Shown here one piece after another: positions 12,560 through 21,808 of a stretch of DNA of 30,780 nt (positions within the stretch are counted from its first letter, which is position 1; each line of letters opens with the position of its first letter). Below the pieces are notes generated by a model that saw only the letters and a list, made by a program, of their open reading frames with translations, had not been told where the DNA came from and did no database searches. The stretch spans positions 750-31,529 of IMG/VR virus record IMGVR_UViG_3300030012_000635; one strand, written 5' to 3'. The position numbers were made by a program, and so were the translations under genes. The stretch is from a virus.

Positions 12560-13352
12560 TATATTTGATGTATTTTATAAAGAACTTGATAGCCTTAGTG
12601 AAAAACTGTTTTTTGATATTGAAAAACTTGGCACTAGACTTTCATCATTATCAGATACAGAGATTGTTGCACTTGGCAGACAAATTGATCTATTTGCTGA
12701 ATTGCAAAATAAGGGATTTAATACAAGTTTTCAAAAACTTATGAATGGATATGATACACAAGCAGAAGAAGTAGTGAACAGATATAGAAGTATATTTGCT
12801 GATAAGCCAGAATTAGCCAGATTAAATATTGATGCTGTTGCAAATGAATTACAGTTATTAAGGGATTTAGATGGGGAAGCATTATTAGGCAGTCTAGCAT
12901 CAGAATCAAAGAAACTTGAATCAAGTTTATTCAGGGGCATCATAGCTGGTGAAACCTCAACACAAATAGGCAATAGGATAAAAGCACAGTTTGGAGAACA
13001 AATCTTGACTGGTGATGCAAGAATGATAGCAAGGGATGCTTTTTCTGAGTTTAGCAGAACATCTACTTTTAAAGTGTTTGATAATGTACCAGAGCAAAGA
13101 TTTAGATATGTTGGTAGCAGAGATAAAGCCAATAGACCAGCTTGTAGATTCTTATTAGATAATCAAAAGAATAGAAGAGGTTATACTAAAGCTGAATTAA
13201 GAGCTATAGGCAAACAAATGAGAAAAGGGGAACTGGCTTTGCCTACGTTTGATACTAAGAAAAAAGTATTCATAAAAAAGAAACAAAAAGCTGAATTTAC
13301 ACTAAAGAGATTTGGGGGTCATAACTGTAGACATACCATTGTAGCAGTTTAA
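12552..13352 (+). CDS. Minor head protein, MuF/SPP1 gp7-like
   Basis: 266 residues from GTG 12552, overlapping the portal stop. The N-terminal two thirds are helical. The MuF-type signature is FRYVGSRDKANRPACRFLLD (residues 194-213) and a C-terminal GGHNCRHTIVAV, equivalent to the GxNCRHxxxPV ending of the family. These proteins bind the portal and are injected or help DNA release; a few carry toxin domains, but none is visible here. The C-terminal insert between the two motifs is Lys-rich. Confidence 0.8.
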   Translation: MADIFDVFYKELDSLSEKLFFDIEKLGTRLSSLSDTEIVALGRQIDLFAELQNKGFNTSFQKLMNGYDTQAEEVVNRYRSIFADKPELARLNIDAVANELQLLRDLDGEALLGSLASESKKLESSLFRGIIAGETSTQIGNRIKAQFGEQILTGDARMIARDAFSEFSRTSTFKVFDNVPEQRFRYVGSRDKANRPACRFLLDNQKNRRGYTKAELRAIGKQMRKGELALPTFDTKKKVFIKKKQKAEFTLKRFGGHNCRHTIVAV

Positions 13353-13361
13353 AGGAATGAT

Positions 13362-13808
13362 ATGAATTTAGGACAAGTACCAATATTTACTAGAAGATTT
13401 ATGGATCAGCTAGGCACTAAGGTGGCTGGTAGGATCATTTTAGATGCTGGGAAAGGTATTTTCCAGAATAATAAAAAAGGTTTCAAATACAAATCTGAAT
13501 CTTACAAAGAAGCTAAAAAAGCTGGTAAGGCTACTAAAAAAGTATCAGCAGATAGAACTACTAAATTTGTTAATATGCGTTTAACTGGTGATACATTAAA
13601 TAAAATTAAAAGCACACCCACTAAAAGGGGTTTCAATATTGATTATGGAAATCCACTTGTAGTTCTGGGTAATGCTAAAAGAGATTATGACCTATATGGC
13701 ATATCTTTTAAAAATTTATCTTTTATTTCTAGGTCTTTACAAAGAGAAATAAATAGAAAAATATCTGAATATGAAAAACAAGATATAGAAATCAAAATAA
13801 AAAGATAA
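13362..13808 (+). CDS. Putative neck/virion morphogenesis protein
   Basis: 148 residues, ATG 13362, with AAAGGA upstream. It is basic, with a Lys-rich central loop (SYKEAKKAGKATKKVSADRT) and a conserved-looking MRLTGDTLNKIKSTPTKRGF. The latter is reminiscent of Mu-like virion morphogenesis or tail-completion proteins that have an 'L-x-x-TG-x-L-x-x-S' segment. It lies between the minor head and scaffold genes. Tail-completion or head-decoration roles are both possible; I favour neck assembly at low confidence. Confidence 0.45.
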   Translation: MNLGQVPIFTRRFMDQLGTKVAGRIILDAGKGIFQNNKKGFKYKSESYKEAKKAGKATKKVSADRTTKFVNMRLTGDTLNKIKSTPTKRGFNIDYGNPLVVLGNAKRDYDLYGISFKNLSFISRSLQREINRKISEYEKQDIEIKIKR

Positions 13809-13819
13809 GGAGTTCATCA

Positions 13820-14365
13820 ATGTCTGAAGATGTAAAACAAGACCCAGTCAAAGTGGATGACGTAAAACAAACCACAGAACAGCCAGAAGCTGTAAAAAGC
13901 GTTTCTGAATCTGTACCTTATTCTAGGTTTGCAGAGGTTATAGCAGATAAAAAGAAGATGGAAGAAAAGCTGATCAAACTAGAAGAAGATCAGCAAAAGA
14001 AAAGAAAGAAAGAGCTTGAGAAGCAAGGGGAATACAAAGCCTTGTTAACTGAGCAAGAAGCTGAATTATCTGAAGCCAAAGCAAAAGCCCAGCAGTGGGA
14101 AGAGTACCAGAGTCAGAAGAGGGAAAGTTTAATGAAATCTCACAACCTCAGTGAAAAGCAGATCAACATAGCAAACAAGCTTGATTTAGATGAACTTGAA
14201 AGTTATGTTGATGATATAAAAGAAAATTCAACAAAATCTGTAAATACAGATAGGTCATTACCCACACAAGGTAGGGTAAAGATGACTGGTAATCCATTCA
14301 AGAATATGTCCAGAGAAGATAGAAGAAAGAATTGGGCAGAAATTGTAGCCAGTTATAATGACTAA
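13820..14365 (+). CDS. Capsid scaffolding protein
   Basis: 181 residues, ATG 13820 with AAGGAG upstream. It is highly charged with no cysteine. A long coiled coil spans about residues 43-105 (DKKKMEEKLIKLEEDQQKKR and following), then a helix and a basic C-terminal segment (NPFKNMSREDRRKNWAEIVA) that would bind the coat protein. Composition, size and position directly before the major capsid gene are typical of gp20-like scaffolds. No protease motif is present here or nearby, so the scaffold may exit whole rather than be digested. Confidence 0.8.
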   Translation: MSEDVKQDPVKVDDVKQTTEQPEAVKSVSESVPYSRFAEVIADKKKMEEKLIKLEEDQQKKRKKELEKQGEYKALLTEQEAELSEAKAKAQQWEEYQSQKRESLMKSHNLSEKQINIANKLDLDELESYVDDIKENSTKSVNTDRSLPTQGRVKMTGNPFKNMSREDRRKNWAEIVASYND

Positions 14366-14382
14366 AACTTTAAGGAAATAAA

Positions 14383-15228
14383 ATGGCAAACGTAACATTA
14401 ACAACTTCTGCTGTAAACAAAAGAAGTATGTTGGCAGAGGGAATTTTAGCTTCCCTTGAAAGAAACCTAGTTTTTGAACAAACCATAGATTCTTCATTTA
14501 ACGATTTAGTAAAAGGTGGTCAAGGTCAAGTTTTGACAATACCAAAATTTACTGAACCTACAGTAGGGTCAAAGTCTGCTGGAAGTGATGTAACATTCAG
14601 TGCTGATACTCATGGATCAATAACATTGACAATGAATCAGCATAAATATGTTGCTAAACAAATTGAGTCAATAGCCCAGCTACAAACCCAAGAAAGTATG
14701 TTTAACAAGGAAGTCGAACAGTTTGGCTTCGTTTTGGGAAAGGCATATGACTCCTACATAGAATCAGTTTTAGAGGGTGGATCAACAAATCAAATTGATT
14801 ATGGTGCTGATGATACTTTCACTGTGGCTTTATTAAGACAAGGTATTGCAACTTTATTAAGTGCTGATGTACCAATGGGTGCTGATACATTTTTGGTTGC
14901 TAACCCAACTGCCTATGCTTCATTGTTAGCATTAGATACATTTGTAGATGCTTCTAAATATGGTGATTCAAGACCAGTTAGAACTGGAGAAATTGGATCA
15001 ATTTTTGGATTGCAAGTTTTTGTAAGTTCAGAAATTTCTGGTACTGCTGATGGTAATGAATCTGCATATATGTATCACAGAACAGCTTGTGTTGGTGCTA
15101 GACAAATGGAACCAACTGTAGAGCAAGACTATTCAGTAGTGGCTTTAGCTGATAGGGTTGTAGCACATATGGTATATGGTGCAACTTTAGCTTTTGCTGA
15201 TAGAATTGTAGAATACAATAACATCTAA
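14383..15228 (+). CDS. Major capsid protein, HK97-like fold
   Basis: 281 residues, ATG 14383 with AAGGA at 7-8 nt. The N-terminal arm (LERNLVFEQTIDSSFNDLVK) leads to VKGGQGQVLTIPKF, the E-loop/P-domain style IPKF-x-x-x-T segment of P22/N4-type coats. The A-domain contains MGADTFLVANPTAYASLLAL, and a GLQVFVSSEI strand precedes the final AFADRIVEYNNI. The codons are somewhat richer in Gly, Ala and Val than the early genes, as expected for an abundant protein. A strong hairpin follows the gene at 15238. Confidence 0.85.
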   Translation: MANVTLTTSAVNKRSMLAEGILASLERNLVFEQTIDSSFNDLVKGGQGQVLTIPKFTEPTVGSKSAGSDVTFSADTHGSITLTMNQHKYVAKQIESIAQLQTQESMFNKEVEQFGFVLGKAYDSYIESVLEGGSTNQIDYGADDTFTVALLRQGIATLLSADVPMGADTFLVANPTAYASLLALDTFVDASKYGDSRPVRTGEIGSIFGLQVFVSSEISGTADGNESAYMYHRTACVGARQMEPTVEQDYSVVALADRVVAHMVYGATLAFADRIVEYNNI

Positions 15229-15237
15229 AGGAGTTTA

Positions 15238-15257
15238 GGGGGGTAGCAATACCCCCC
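15238..15257 (+). promoter_or_regulatory. GNRA-capped hairpin after the capsid gene
   Basis: GGGGGGTA-GCAA-TACCCCCC: a perfect 8-bp stem with a GCAA (GNRA) tetraloop, 9 nt after the capsid stop. No T-run follows (attcccta), so it is more likely a transcript-stabilising or processing hairpin than an intrinsic terminator. The next ATG is only 7 nt beyond it. Confidence 0.75.
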
Positions 15258-15264
15258 ATTCCCT

Positions 15265-15558
15265 ATGCCTACTTTTGATTTTAAATGTAAATGTGGAAAT
15301 GTTTTTGAGGAATTGATTTTAAAAAATGAATCAGTTTCATGCCCTAAGTGTGGCAATAAAACGCTCAAAAAGCTCATGGGTACACCCAGAGTAATTTTTA
15401 AAGGATCAGGATGGACTACTTATGATGGTCAAGTAACAAAAGATTTAAAAAACATGATAAAACAACACCACAATAAAAGCTATTTAAAAACAAATGATGG
15501 ATTTAATACAGTCAATGATAAATCAGATATTGAAAAAATAAAAAGTTTAGGAACGTAA
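15265..15558 (+). CDS. FmdB-like zinc-ribbon protein
   Basis: 97 residues, ATG 15265. The first 45 residues are a zinc ribbon: C8-x-C10-GNVFEELI...C27-PKCG, with KLMGTPRVIFKGSGW. This matches the FmdB/CxxC regulatory-type ribbon often found as a small phage gene near structural genes. The remainder is basic and probably flexible. The ATG lacks an SD because the G/C hairpin occupies that space. Initiation may therefore depend on hairpin melting or coupling to capsid translation, giving low expression. Its role in the virion is unknown. Confidence 0.7.
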   Translation: MPTFDFKCKCGNVFEELILKNESVSCPKCGNKTLKKLMGTPRVIFKGSGWTTYDGQVTKDLKNMIKQHHNKSYLKTNDGFNTVNDKSDIEKIKSLGT

Positions 15559-15559
15559 A

Positions 15560-18500
15560 ATGGCATCCCAACAAGATTTAACAAATATTGCTATAAGCTC
15601 AGGCTTTGCAACATTAATTCACACTGAGGATTCAGGTGGTGTTACATCATCATTTACTAATCTTTATGATGGTGATGGCACATTGATCCCAATGGCAGTT
15701 AGCACAACTGCTGTAAAAATTATAGATGGTGCATATGATTTTGATATAGCATCACATGATGGCACAAATGGTTTAAAATTAGGTGGCACATTAGTTACTG
15801 CTAGTGCATCTGAGATTAATTATCTTGATGTATCTTCTATAGGCTCTGCACAAGCTTCTAAGGCGTTAATATTAGATTCTAATTTAGATATATCTGGGAT
15901 ACGCAATTTAACTGCTACTGGAACTATACAAGCCCTTAATTTTACTGCTACTGGTGATACTGCAATAGGAAACAGTGTAGCAAATGACACATTAGCAATA
16001 AATTCTACTATTACTACTAATCTTGTTTTTGAGGGGTCTACAGATAATTCATTTGAAACTACATTAGCAATTACTGATCCAACTGCTGATAGAACTTTAA
16101 CACTGCCAGATGCAACAGATACACTTGTAGGAAAAGCAACTACGGATACTTTAACAAATAAGACCCTAGACATTGATAATAATACTTTATCAAATGTAGA
16201 AGTGGATAACCTAAAAAGTGGCGTTCTAGATACCGATATAAGCTCTGTAAGTGGTTCTGATGATACATTAGCCAGTGCAAAAGCTATAAAAACTTATGTA
16301 GATGCCCAAGATGCCAACATAGCCAGTGATACTTTAACTTTTACCAATAAAACTTTTGATGTAGAAGCATCAGGCAATAGTATATCAAATATTGATGTAG
16401 CAGATTTAAAATCAGGTGTATTAGATACAGATATTTCAAGTGTATCTAGTTCAGATGATACACTAGCTTCAGCCAAAGCTATTAAAACCTATATTGATTC
16501 ACAAGTAACAGCACAAGATTTAGATTTTCAAGGTGATTCAGGTGGGGCATTGAGTATTGATCTGGATTCTGAAACATTAGATATAGCTGGTGGCACTGGT
16601 ATTGATACATCAGGGTCATCAAATACTTTAACTGTAGCTATTGATTCTACTGTAGCTACTTTGACTGGCTCACAAACTTTAACAAATAAAACACTTACCA
16701 GCCCTGACATAAATGGGGGAAGTGCAGATGCCTTAACAAGCTTAACAGTAGCAAATAATGTAGATATTGGAAACCATACTTTAACAGCTAATGGACTTAC
16801 TATTGATGGTACTTTTACTGATGGTGCATTATCGATAGCATCAGGAAGCATTACAAATGCAGTAAATGGAACTTTTAGTGGCACTGTACAAGCAGAACAG
16901 CTAACTACTACAGATGATGCAACAATATCAGATCAATTAAGCGTAGATGGTACAATGACTATTTCAACTGGTAGTATTGTTGATAGCTCAGGTGCAATAA
17001 GCTTCTCAAGTAATAATTTATCAACATCTGGAACGCTGGGGGCTGGTGCTGGTACATTAACATCATTAAGCGTAACAGATGGTAATATAACTAATGTAGG
17101 GGATATTGCTTTAGATACTATATCAGCAGATGATACAGCTATCACATTTTCAAGCCCAGTAAATTTTAACAGCCAAGCCACCACAAATGTAAATATAGAT
17201 TCAGGAAATATTGATGGGGCAACTATAGCTACATCAAATATTACTGTAGGATCATCAAAGACTTTAGACGTTTCTGCTGGTACACTTACACTTGCAGACA
17301 ATCAAATATCAGGCGATAAGGTAGAGGGTGGAACCATTGCAAGTACAACAATAACAGCACTTACAACTGCTGGTATTACAGCTAGTTCAAATTTGGACAT
17401 TGGTGATTTTACTATAAGAGCAAATAATTTTCTTGCAGATTCACAAACTGCAACACAAGTAGCATTTTATGGAACTAATGGGGTTTTGTCTGGTGATTCA
17501 GATATGACCTTTTCAGGGTCTACTTTATCAGTAACTGATCTAACTGTATCAGGCACATTAACAACTACTGGCAGTGTTCAAGAAGTTTCAACAACTAATT
17601 TAAACGTCCAAGACCCACTGATATTATTAAACAAATACGATTCACAGCCTACTAATAATGCTTTTGATGCTGGTTTTATAATTAAAAGGGGTTCTGGAGA
17701 TTCAGCACCAGCAAACGTAGGATTTATATTTGATGAATCTGCTGATCAATTTGCTTTGATAGATACAAGTGAAGATGGTACAACTGCTGGAAATGTTAGC
17801 ATTACAGATTATGAAAATTTAAGAATAGGTGCATTAACTGCTGATGATGCCAGTACATTTACATCTACAATATCTACAGCATCTGGATCAACTATTGGAA
17901 ACCTTACTTTAGCAGATGGCAGTATAACTTCAGGAAGTGGGGCTTTGAGTTTTGGAAATGAAAATTTAAGTACATCAGGTACACTAAGTGCTGGGGCTAT
18001 CACTGGTACAAGTTTTATCATTGGTAGTGCTGACATAAGTGAAGCAGAATTAGAAATTATAGATGGTGCTACAATTACAACTGATGAATTAAATATATTA
18101 GATGGTGATACCAGTGCAACATCAACTACAGTAGCTGATGCAGATAGGGTGGTATTAAATGATGGTGGCACTATGAAGCAAGTAGCTGTAACTGATCTTA
18201 GTGCATACTTTGATGATGAAATAACAGCTATGCCAAACTTGACATCTGTAGGCACACTTACAGCATTACAAATTGATAACATCAACATAAATGGCAATAC
18301 CATTGTTTCATCTGATACTGATGGAAATATAAATCTAACACCCAATGGAAGTGGTGAGGTGAATATTTCTAAAGTAGATATTGATTCTGGTGATATTTCT
18401 GGCACAGACATCACAGTAGGATCAGGTAAAACATTAAATGTATCTGCTGGAACTTTGACACTTGCAAATGATCAAATATCTGGCGATGCTATTAATGGTG

Positions 18501-21016
18501 GTACTATTGGATCAATTACAATAAATGCTTTAGCTGGTAATTTAGGTTTAGGAGATAACAACATTACAGCAGTCGGTTCGATAGCATTAGACAGTATAGA
18601 ATCTGCATCAACTGGTAATGGTTTCGATCTTACTTTATTAAATAATAAAGCAGATGCCTTAGAAATAAAAGAAGGCTCAAATGCCTACATGACTTTCATA
18701 ACCACAACTGGTTCTGAAGAGATACAGATTGATAAAGCATTAGATATAAATGCAAGTGTAGATATGTCATCAACGCTGACCGTTGCTGGAGATGTTAACT
18801 TTGATTCTAATACTTTATTTGTAGATGCATCTGAAAATAGGGTGGGTATAGGCTTAAGCAACCCAGTAAGCACTTTTGATGTAACAAGTGCTGAAACTGC
18901 AAATACTGCTAATTTTACTTCTACAAGTGGTGCAACAAATATAACTTTTAAAAGCTCTTCAACTTTAATTGGTCAATTAGAATTTATATCTGGTGGTGAT
19001 TGTCAACTTGCCACAAGAACAGCAAACTCACCTTTAGTTTTTAAAGAAAATAATGTAGAAAAATTAAGAATAACATCAGACAAAGTAATGTTTAGTGCTG
19101 ATGCTAAAGTAGATGCTGGTAATACAAGAGATTTAGGAACAAGTGGAACTAGGTGGAAAGATTTGTATTTACAGGGCAATGCTGATGTTGCTGGAAATGG
19201 TTTATTTGGTGGAACTATAACAATAGGCTCTGTATCAGATAATGGTGATGCATTAATTACCAATGGGGCTAGTAGTGGAAGATATGATGTATTAACTGTT
19301 AAAGAAGATGGTGCTACAAGGTGGGAAGTTTCTTTTGAAGGAGAGTCCTCAACCAATTCTTTAACTTTTGGTTCAAATGTAAGTGGTCAACAAGTATCAG
19401 ATGGTGGTATTTTAACACTTTTACCAGATGGAAATGTTGGCATTGGAACCAGCTCTCCCTCAAGTTTACTTCATTTGAAAGAAACCGATGGAGATGCAAA
19501 CGCTGGACCAATCTTAACACTTCAAAGGGATAATTCAGCATCTGAAGATAACAATGATGTTCTTGGAGAAATACAATTTCAAGGTTCTGATTCAGCAAAT
19601 ACGACTACAAATGTTTATGCTCAGATAAATGCTCAAATAGAAGATATATCACATACAAGTGAAGATGGCAGATTGCATTTACAAACGCAAGTAGCTGGAA
19701 CTATGACTGATACTTTAGTTTGTAATAGTGGATCGGTGGGTATTGGAATCAGCTCACCCACAGCTCTACTTCATGTCAAAAATACAACAAACAATGATGC
19801 ACCATTAAGAATTCAAGGTGGTACAAGTACAGAAACTTTTGATTTTAGAATTAAAGGTGTTGCATCTCCAGCTCATTTCTCTACTGGAATCTTTTCTATG
19901 GAGTCAGCTAATTCTGGTTTAGCTTTTTATACAAGAGATAGTAGTGGAAATAGTAACGAAAGAATGGTTATTCAAGGTGATGGAAAGGTTGGTATTGGAA
20001 CCAGCTCACCAGCAAGTAAACTGCACATTAACGATGGTAGTTTAAGGGTAGTTGGCTCTAATGAAAGAATTTTAGTAATAGAAGATGGAGGTCAAAATTC
20101 TGTAGAAATTGGACATTCAACAAGTTCAACGCATGATGGATTTATAGCCTTAACTAATGATAGTGGAACTACGCAAGTTTTGCTAACCTCTGGCACAAAT
20201 GATAGCCATATAAGTGGAAATGTAACTGTAGGTGGAAGTGCTACAGCACAAAGAAGTCTCCATGTTCAAGGTTCCGATGGAATATGTATATCTGATGGGG
20301 ATAGGGATAGAGTTGGTTTAATTCCACTTGCCCCAGATGCAAATAGTGGTGGACTTGATATTAATGTAAGAAGTGGTGGTAGTTCTACCCATGCAGTAAG
20401 GATAGATAGTAATGGTCAGCTTGGCATAGGTGTGACAAATTTAGGGGCAAGACTTCATGTCAGAGTCAATAGTGCTGGTGCTTTAAGTAAAACAAGAATA
20501 GATGGCGACGATGGCTCAAGCGATGGTGGTGCTGTATTAGCTTTAGCTTATAACACAACAGAAAAATGGAATATTTTAACCAGAAATCAAACAAGCGTAG
20601 GTAGTGCATTTTCTTTGCAAATATTAGATGATGATGGTAATGATGGTGTATTTTTAAATCAAGACGCAACTTCATTTAGTGCTAATTCAGATGAAAGAAT
20701 GAAAGAAAATATTGTTGAACTTGAAAGTGCAACGGATAAGCTTAACACTTTAAGATGTGTTAACTTCAACATGAAGCATGATTCAAGTGAAAAAAAGAGA
20801 ATAGGTCTTATAGCTCAAGATGTCTATAAAGTTTATCCAGAGGCTACAACTGGCACACCAGATAGTGAATATTCTTACAATCCAAGCAATGAGGGAAGTA
20901 GTCATATAAATGCAATGGCAGTTCAATATACTGAATTAATTGCACCAATGATAAAAGCAATTCAAGAGCTATCAGCAAAAGTTACAGAATTAGAAGAGAG
21001 ATGCAACTGTGAATGA
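15560..21016 (+). CDS. Giant tail fibre with C-terminal S74 peptidase/chaperone
   Basis: 1818 residues, the largest gene. The N-terminal third has repeats found in marine phage fibres: DRTLTLPDATDTLVG, LTNKTL (several), SASEINYLD and a 65-residue unit repeated at about K219 and K284. The middle has ITVGS-x-KTL-x-VSAGTLTLA-x-x-QISGD twice. Residues from about 1290 carry VGIGTSSP-type repeats (three). The C-terminus has S1710-D1711-E-R-M-K1715, the Ser/Lys active site of the Peptidase_S74 intramolecular chaperone, which trimerises the fibre then cuts itself off. It ends in a coiled coil. It probably binds the host surface; its position before lysis genes suggests a side or collar fibre. Confidence 0.85.
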   Translation: MASQQDLTNIAISSGFATLIHTEDSGGVTSSFTNLYDGDGTLIPMAVSTTAVKIIDGAYDFDIASHDGTNGLKLGGTLVTASASEINYLDVSSIGSAQASKALILDSNLDISGIRNLTATGTIQALNFTATGDTAIGNSVANDTLAINSTITTNLVFEGSTDNSFETTLAITDPTADRTLTLPDATDTLVGKATTDTLTNKTLDIDNNTLSNVEVDNLKSGVLDTDISSVSGSDDTLASAKAIKTYVDAQDANIASDTLTFTNKTFDVEASGNSISNIDVADLKSGVLDTDISSVSSSDDTLASAKAIKTYIDSQVTAQDLDFQGDSGGALSIDLDSETLDIAGGTGIDTSGSSNTLTVAIDSTVATLTGSQTLTNKTLTSPDINGGSADALTSLTVANNVDIGNHTLTANGLTIDGTFTDGALSIASGSITNAVNGTFSGTVQAEQLTTTDDATISDQLSVDGTMTISTGSIVDSSGAISFSSNNLSTSGTLGAGAGTLTSLSVTDGNITNVGDIALDTISADDTAITFSSPVNFNSQATTNVNIDSGNIDGATIATSNITVGSSKTLDVSAGTLTLADNQISGDKVEGGTIASTTITALTTAGITASSNLDIGDFTIRANNFLADSQTATQVAFYGTNGVLSGDSDMTFSGSTLSVTDLTVSGTLTTTGSVQEVSTTNLNVQDPLILLNKYDSQPTNNAFDAGFIIKRGSGDSAPANVGFIFDESADQFALIDTSEDGTTAGNVSITDYENLRIGALTADDASTFTSTISTASGSTIGNLTLADGSITSGSGALSFGNENLSTSGTLSAGAITGTSFIIGSADISEAELEIIDGATITTDELNILDGDTSATSTTVADADRVVLNDGGTMKQVAVTDLSAYFDDEITAMPNLTSVGTLTALQIDNININGNTIVSSDTDGNINLTPNGSGEVNISKVDIDSGDISGTDITVGSGKTLNVSAGTLTLANDQISGDAINGGTIGSITINALAGNLGLGDNNITAVGSIALDSIESASTGNGFDLTLLNNKADALEIKEGSNAYMTFITTTGSEEIQIDKALDINASVDMSSTLTVAGDVNFDSNTLFVDASENRVGIGLSNPVSTFDVTSAETANTANFTSTSGATNITFKSSSTLIGQLEFISGGDCQLATRTANSPLVFKENNVEKLRITSDKVMFSADAKVDAGNTRDLGTSGTRWKDLYLQGNADVAGNGLFGGTITIGSVSDNGDALITNGASSGRYDVLTVKEDGATRWEVSFEGESSTNSLTFGSNVSGQQVSDGGILTLLPDGNVGIGTSSPSSLLHLKETDGDANAGPILTLQRDNSASEDNNDVLGEIQFQGSDSANTTTNVYAQINAQIEDISHTSEDGRLHLQTQVAGTMTDTLVCNSGSVGIGISSPTALLHVKNTTNNDAPLRIQGGTSTETFDFRIKGVASPAHFSTGIFSMESANSGLAFYTRDSSGNSNERMVIQGDGKVGIGTSSPASKLHINDGSLRVVGSNERILVIEDGGQNSVEIGHSTSSTHDGFIALTNDSGTTQVLLTSGTNDSHISGNVTVGGSATAQRSLHVQGSDGICISDGDRDRVGLIPLAPDANSGGLDINVRSGGSSTHAVRIDSNGQLGIGVTNLGARLHVRVNSAGALSKTRIDGDDGSSDGGAVLALAYNTTEKWNILTRNQTSVGSAFSLQILDDDGNDGVFLNQDATSFSANSDERMKENIVELESATDKLNTLRCVNFNMKHDSSEKKRIGLIAQDVYKVYPEATTGTPDSEYSYNPSNEGSSHINAMAVQYTELIAPMIKAIQELSAKVTELEERCNCE

Positions 21017-21242
21017 AAAGATTAAAAAATTTACTTACAGATTTGATAGCTTTTTTAATGGTATGCTTATTACTACTTTGTTTGTCTGTGTATTCTCTTG
21101 GGCTTGTAATGAATTTTACTTTGGAAAAAGTAGGGAAGCTATTGAGATTGAAGAAGATTTGATGCGTTTAGCATTTGAAACAGATTCCCTTATGGGGGAA
21201 ATAAAAATACTGCTAGGTGATAGCAGTGATGTACAAAAATAA
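21009..21242 (+). CDS. Small single-pass membrane protein
   Basis: 77 residues from GTG 21009, with GAGAG about 8 nt upstream, overlapping the fibre stop. The membrane segment is about residues 18-33 (GMLITTLFVCVFSWAC), followed by a charged helix (KSREAIEIEEDLMRLAFETD) with coiled-coil character. The layout resembles inner-membrane spanin or lysis accessory proteins and it opens the lysis-like cluster, but no lipoprotein partner is obvious. A second, shorter frame from ATG 21013 also encodes a hydrophobic helix. Confidence 0.55.
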   Translation: MNEKIKKFTYRFDSFFNGMLITTLFVCVFSWACNEFYFGKSREAIEIEEDLMRLAFETDSLMGEIKILLGDSSDVQK

Positions 21243-21255
21243 AAGGAGTCATAAA

Positions 21256-21483
21256 ATGGCAAAAAAAGAAAAAGAACAAAAGCCAGTTTTAAACCTTGAT
21301 GGCAAAGAGTTTGAAATTGAAAGTATGGAAGATTCAGAAAAGCAAATGATCAATCATATAGCCGATCTAGATAGAAAGATCAACGCTTCAAGATTTAATC
21401 TCCAGCAGTTAGAGTTTGGAAAACAAGCTTTTGTTAACTCTTTGAAAGAGTCTTTAAACAAAGAAGAAAAAGGGGAAGCGTAG
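21256..21483 (+). CDS. Small coiled-coil virion-associated protein (DUF6447-like)
   Basis: 75 residues. ATG 21256 is chosen for the AAGGAG 8-9 nt upstream; an in-frame start 39 nt earlier lies in the preceding gene. LNLDGKEFEIESMEDSEKQM is followed by a long helix (HIADLDRKINASRFNLQQLE). The pattern 'L-DGKEY-x-IE-SMS...' plus a Gln/Ala-rich helix resembles a family frequent beside marine phage structural genes, which I believe is DUF6447. Function unknown. The 3' end forms a hairpin across its own stop codon. Confidence 0.65.
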   Translation: MAKKEKEQKPVLNLDGKEFEIESMEDSEKQMINHIADLDRKINASRFNLQQLEFGKQAFVNSLKESLNKEEKGEA

Positions 21484-21494
21484 AGCTTCCCTTT
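21470..21494 (+). other. Hairpin across a stop codon
   Basis: aaggggaagc (21470-21479, one G-T pair) pairs with gcttcccttt (21485-21494) around loop gtaga, which contains most of the TAG stop. The weak T-run (tttagggg) makes full termination doubtful. It may tune expression of the lysis genes that follow. Confidence 0.55.
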
Positions 21495-21505
21495 AGGGGT
21501 AAAAA

Positions 21506-21808
21506 ATGCTAGAAACATACGCTGAATATGGTGCAGTTGGAGTTGTTATTATTCTGTTTGGTTATATGGTTTTGAATCTTATGTCAAGCCAGAAATTACA
21601 GAATGAAGATTTAGACCAGATAAGACAAGCAAACGCTAAATTAGAAACTAAGATGAGTAATGTGGAAAGTATTATACTTAAAATGTTAGATAGGTGGAAT
21701 AAATCAGACGATACAAGCCAAAGACATAGAGAAGCTATAGTATCAGAGCTAAATGATGTAACTGATGATTTAAGTTATATAAAAGGCAGAATGAATGGGA
21801 AAAGCTAA
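21506..21808 (+). CDS. Holin-like or lysis-associated membrane protein
   Basis: 100 residues, ATG 21506. An N-terminal hydrophobic helix at about residues 10-27 (AVGVVIILFGYMVLNLMS) is followed by a coiled coil (LDQIRQANAKLETKMSNVES). It stops at TAA, which overlaps the next ATG. A one-TM protein with a long coiled tail could be a spanin-like linker, a small holin or an antiholin of the next gene. The cluster context (membrane proteins then a lysin) supports lysis; the exact role is open. Confidence 0.55.
   Translation: MLETYAEYGAVGVVIILFGYMVLNLMSSQKLQNEDLDQIRQANAKLETKMSNVESIILKMLDRWNKSDDTSQRHREAIVSELNDVTDDLSYIKGRMNGKS

Noticed and set aside
15820-20675. Long minus-strand open frames inside the fibre gene
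   Set aside because: They mirror the Ser/Thr/Ala-rich repeat codons of the + strand fibre, lack SD sequences, and encode low-complexity Val/Ser/Pro products.
21013-21162. Alternative frame from ATG 21013 (49 codons, hydrophobic, ATGA overlap with the fibre stop)
   Set aside because: Tempting as an embedded spanin-like pair, but the GTG 21009 frame is longer and ends just before the next SD. The hydrophobicity of both frames probably follows from T-rich codons.
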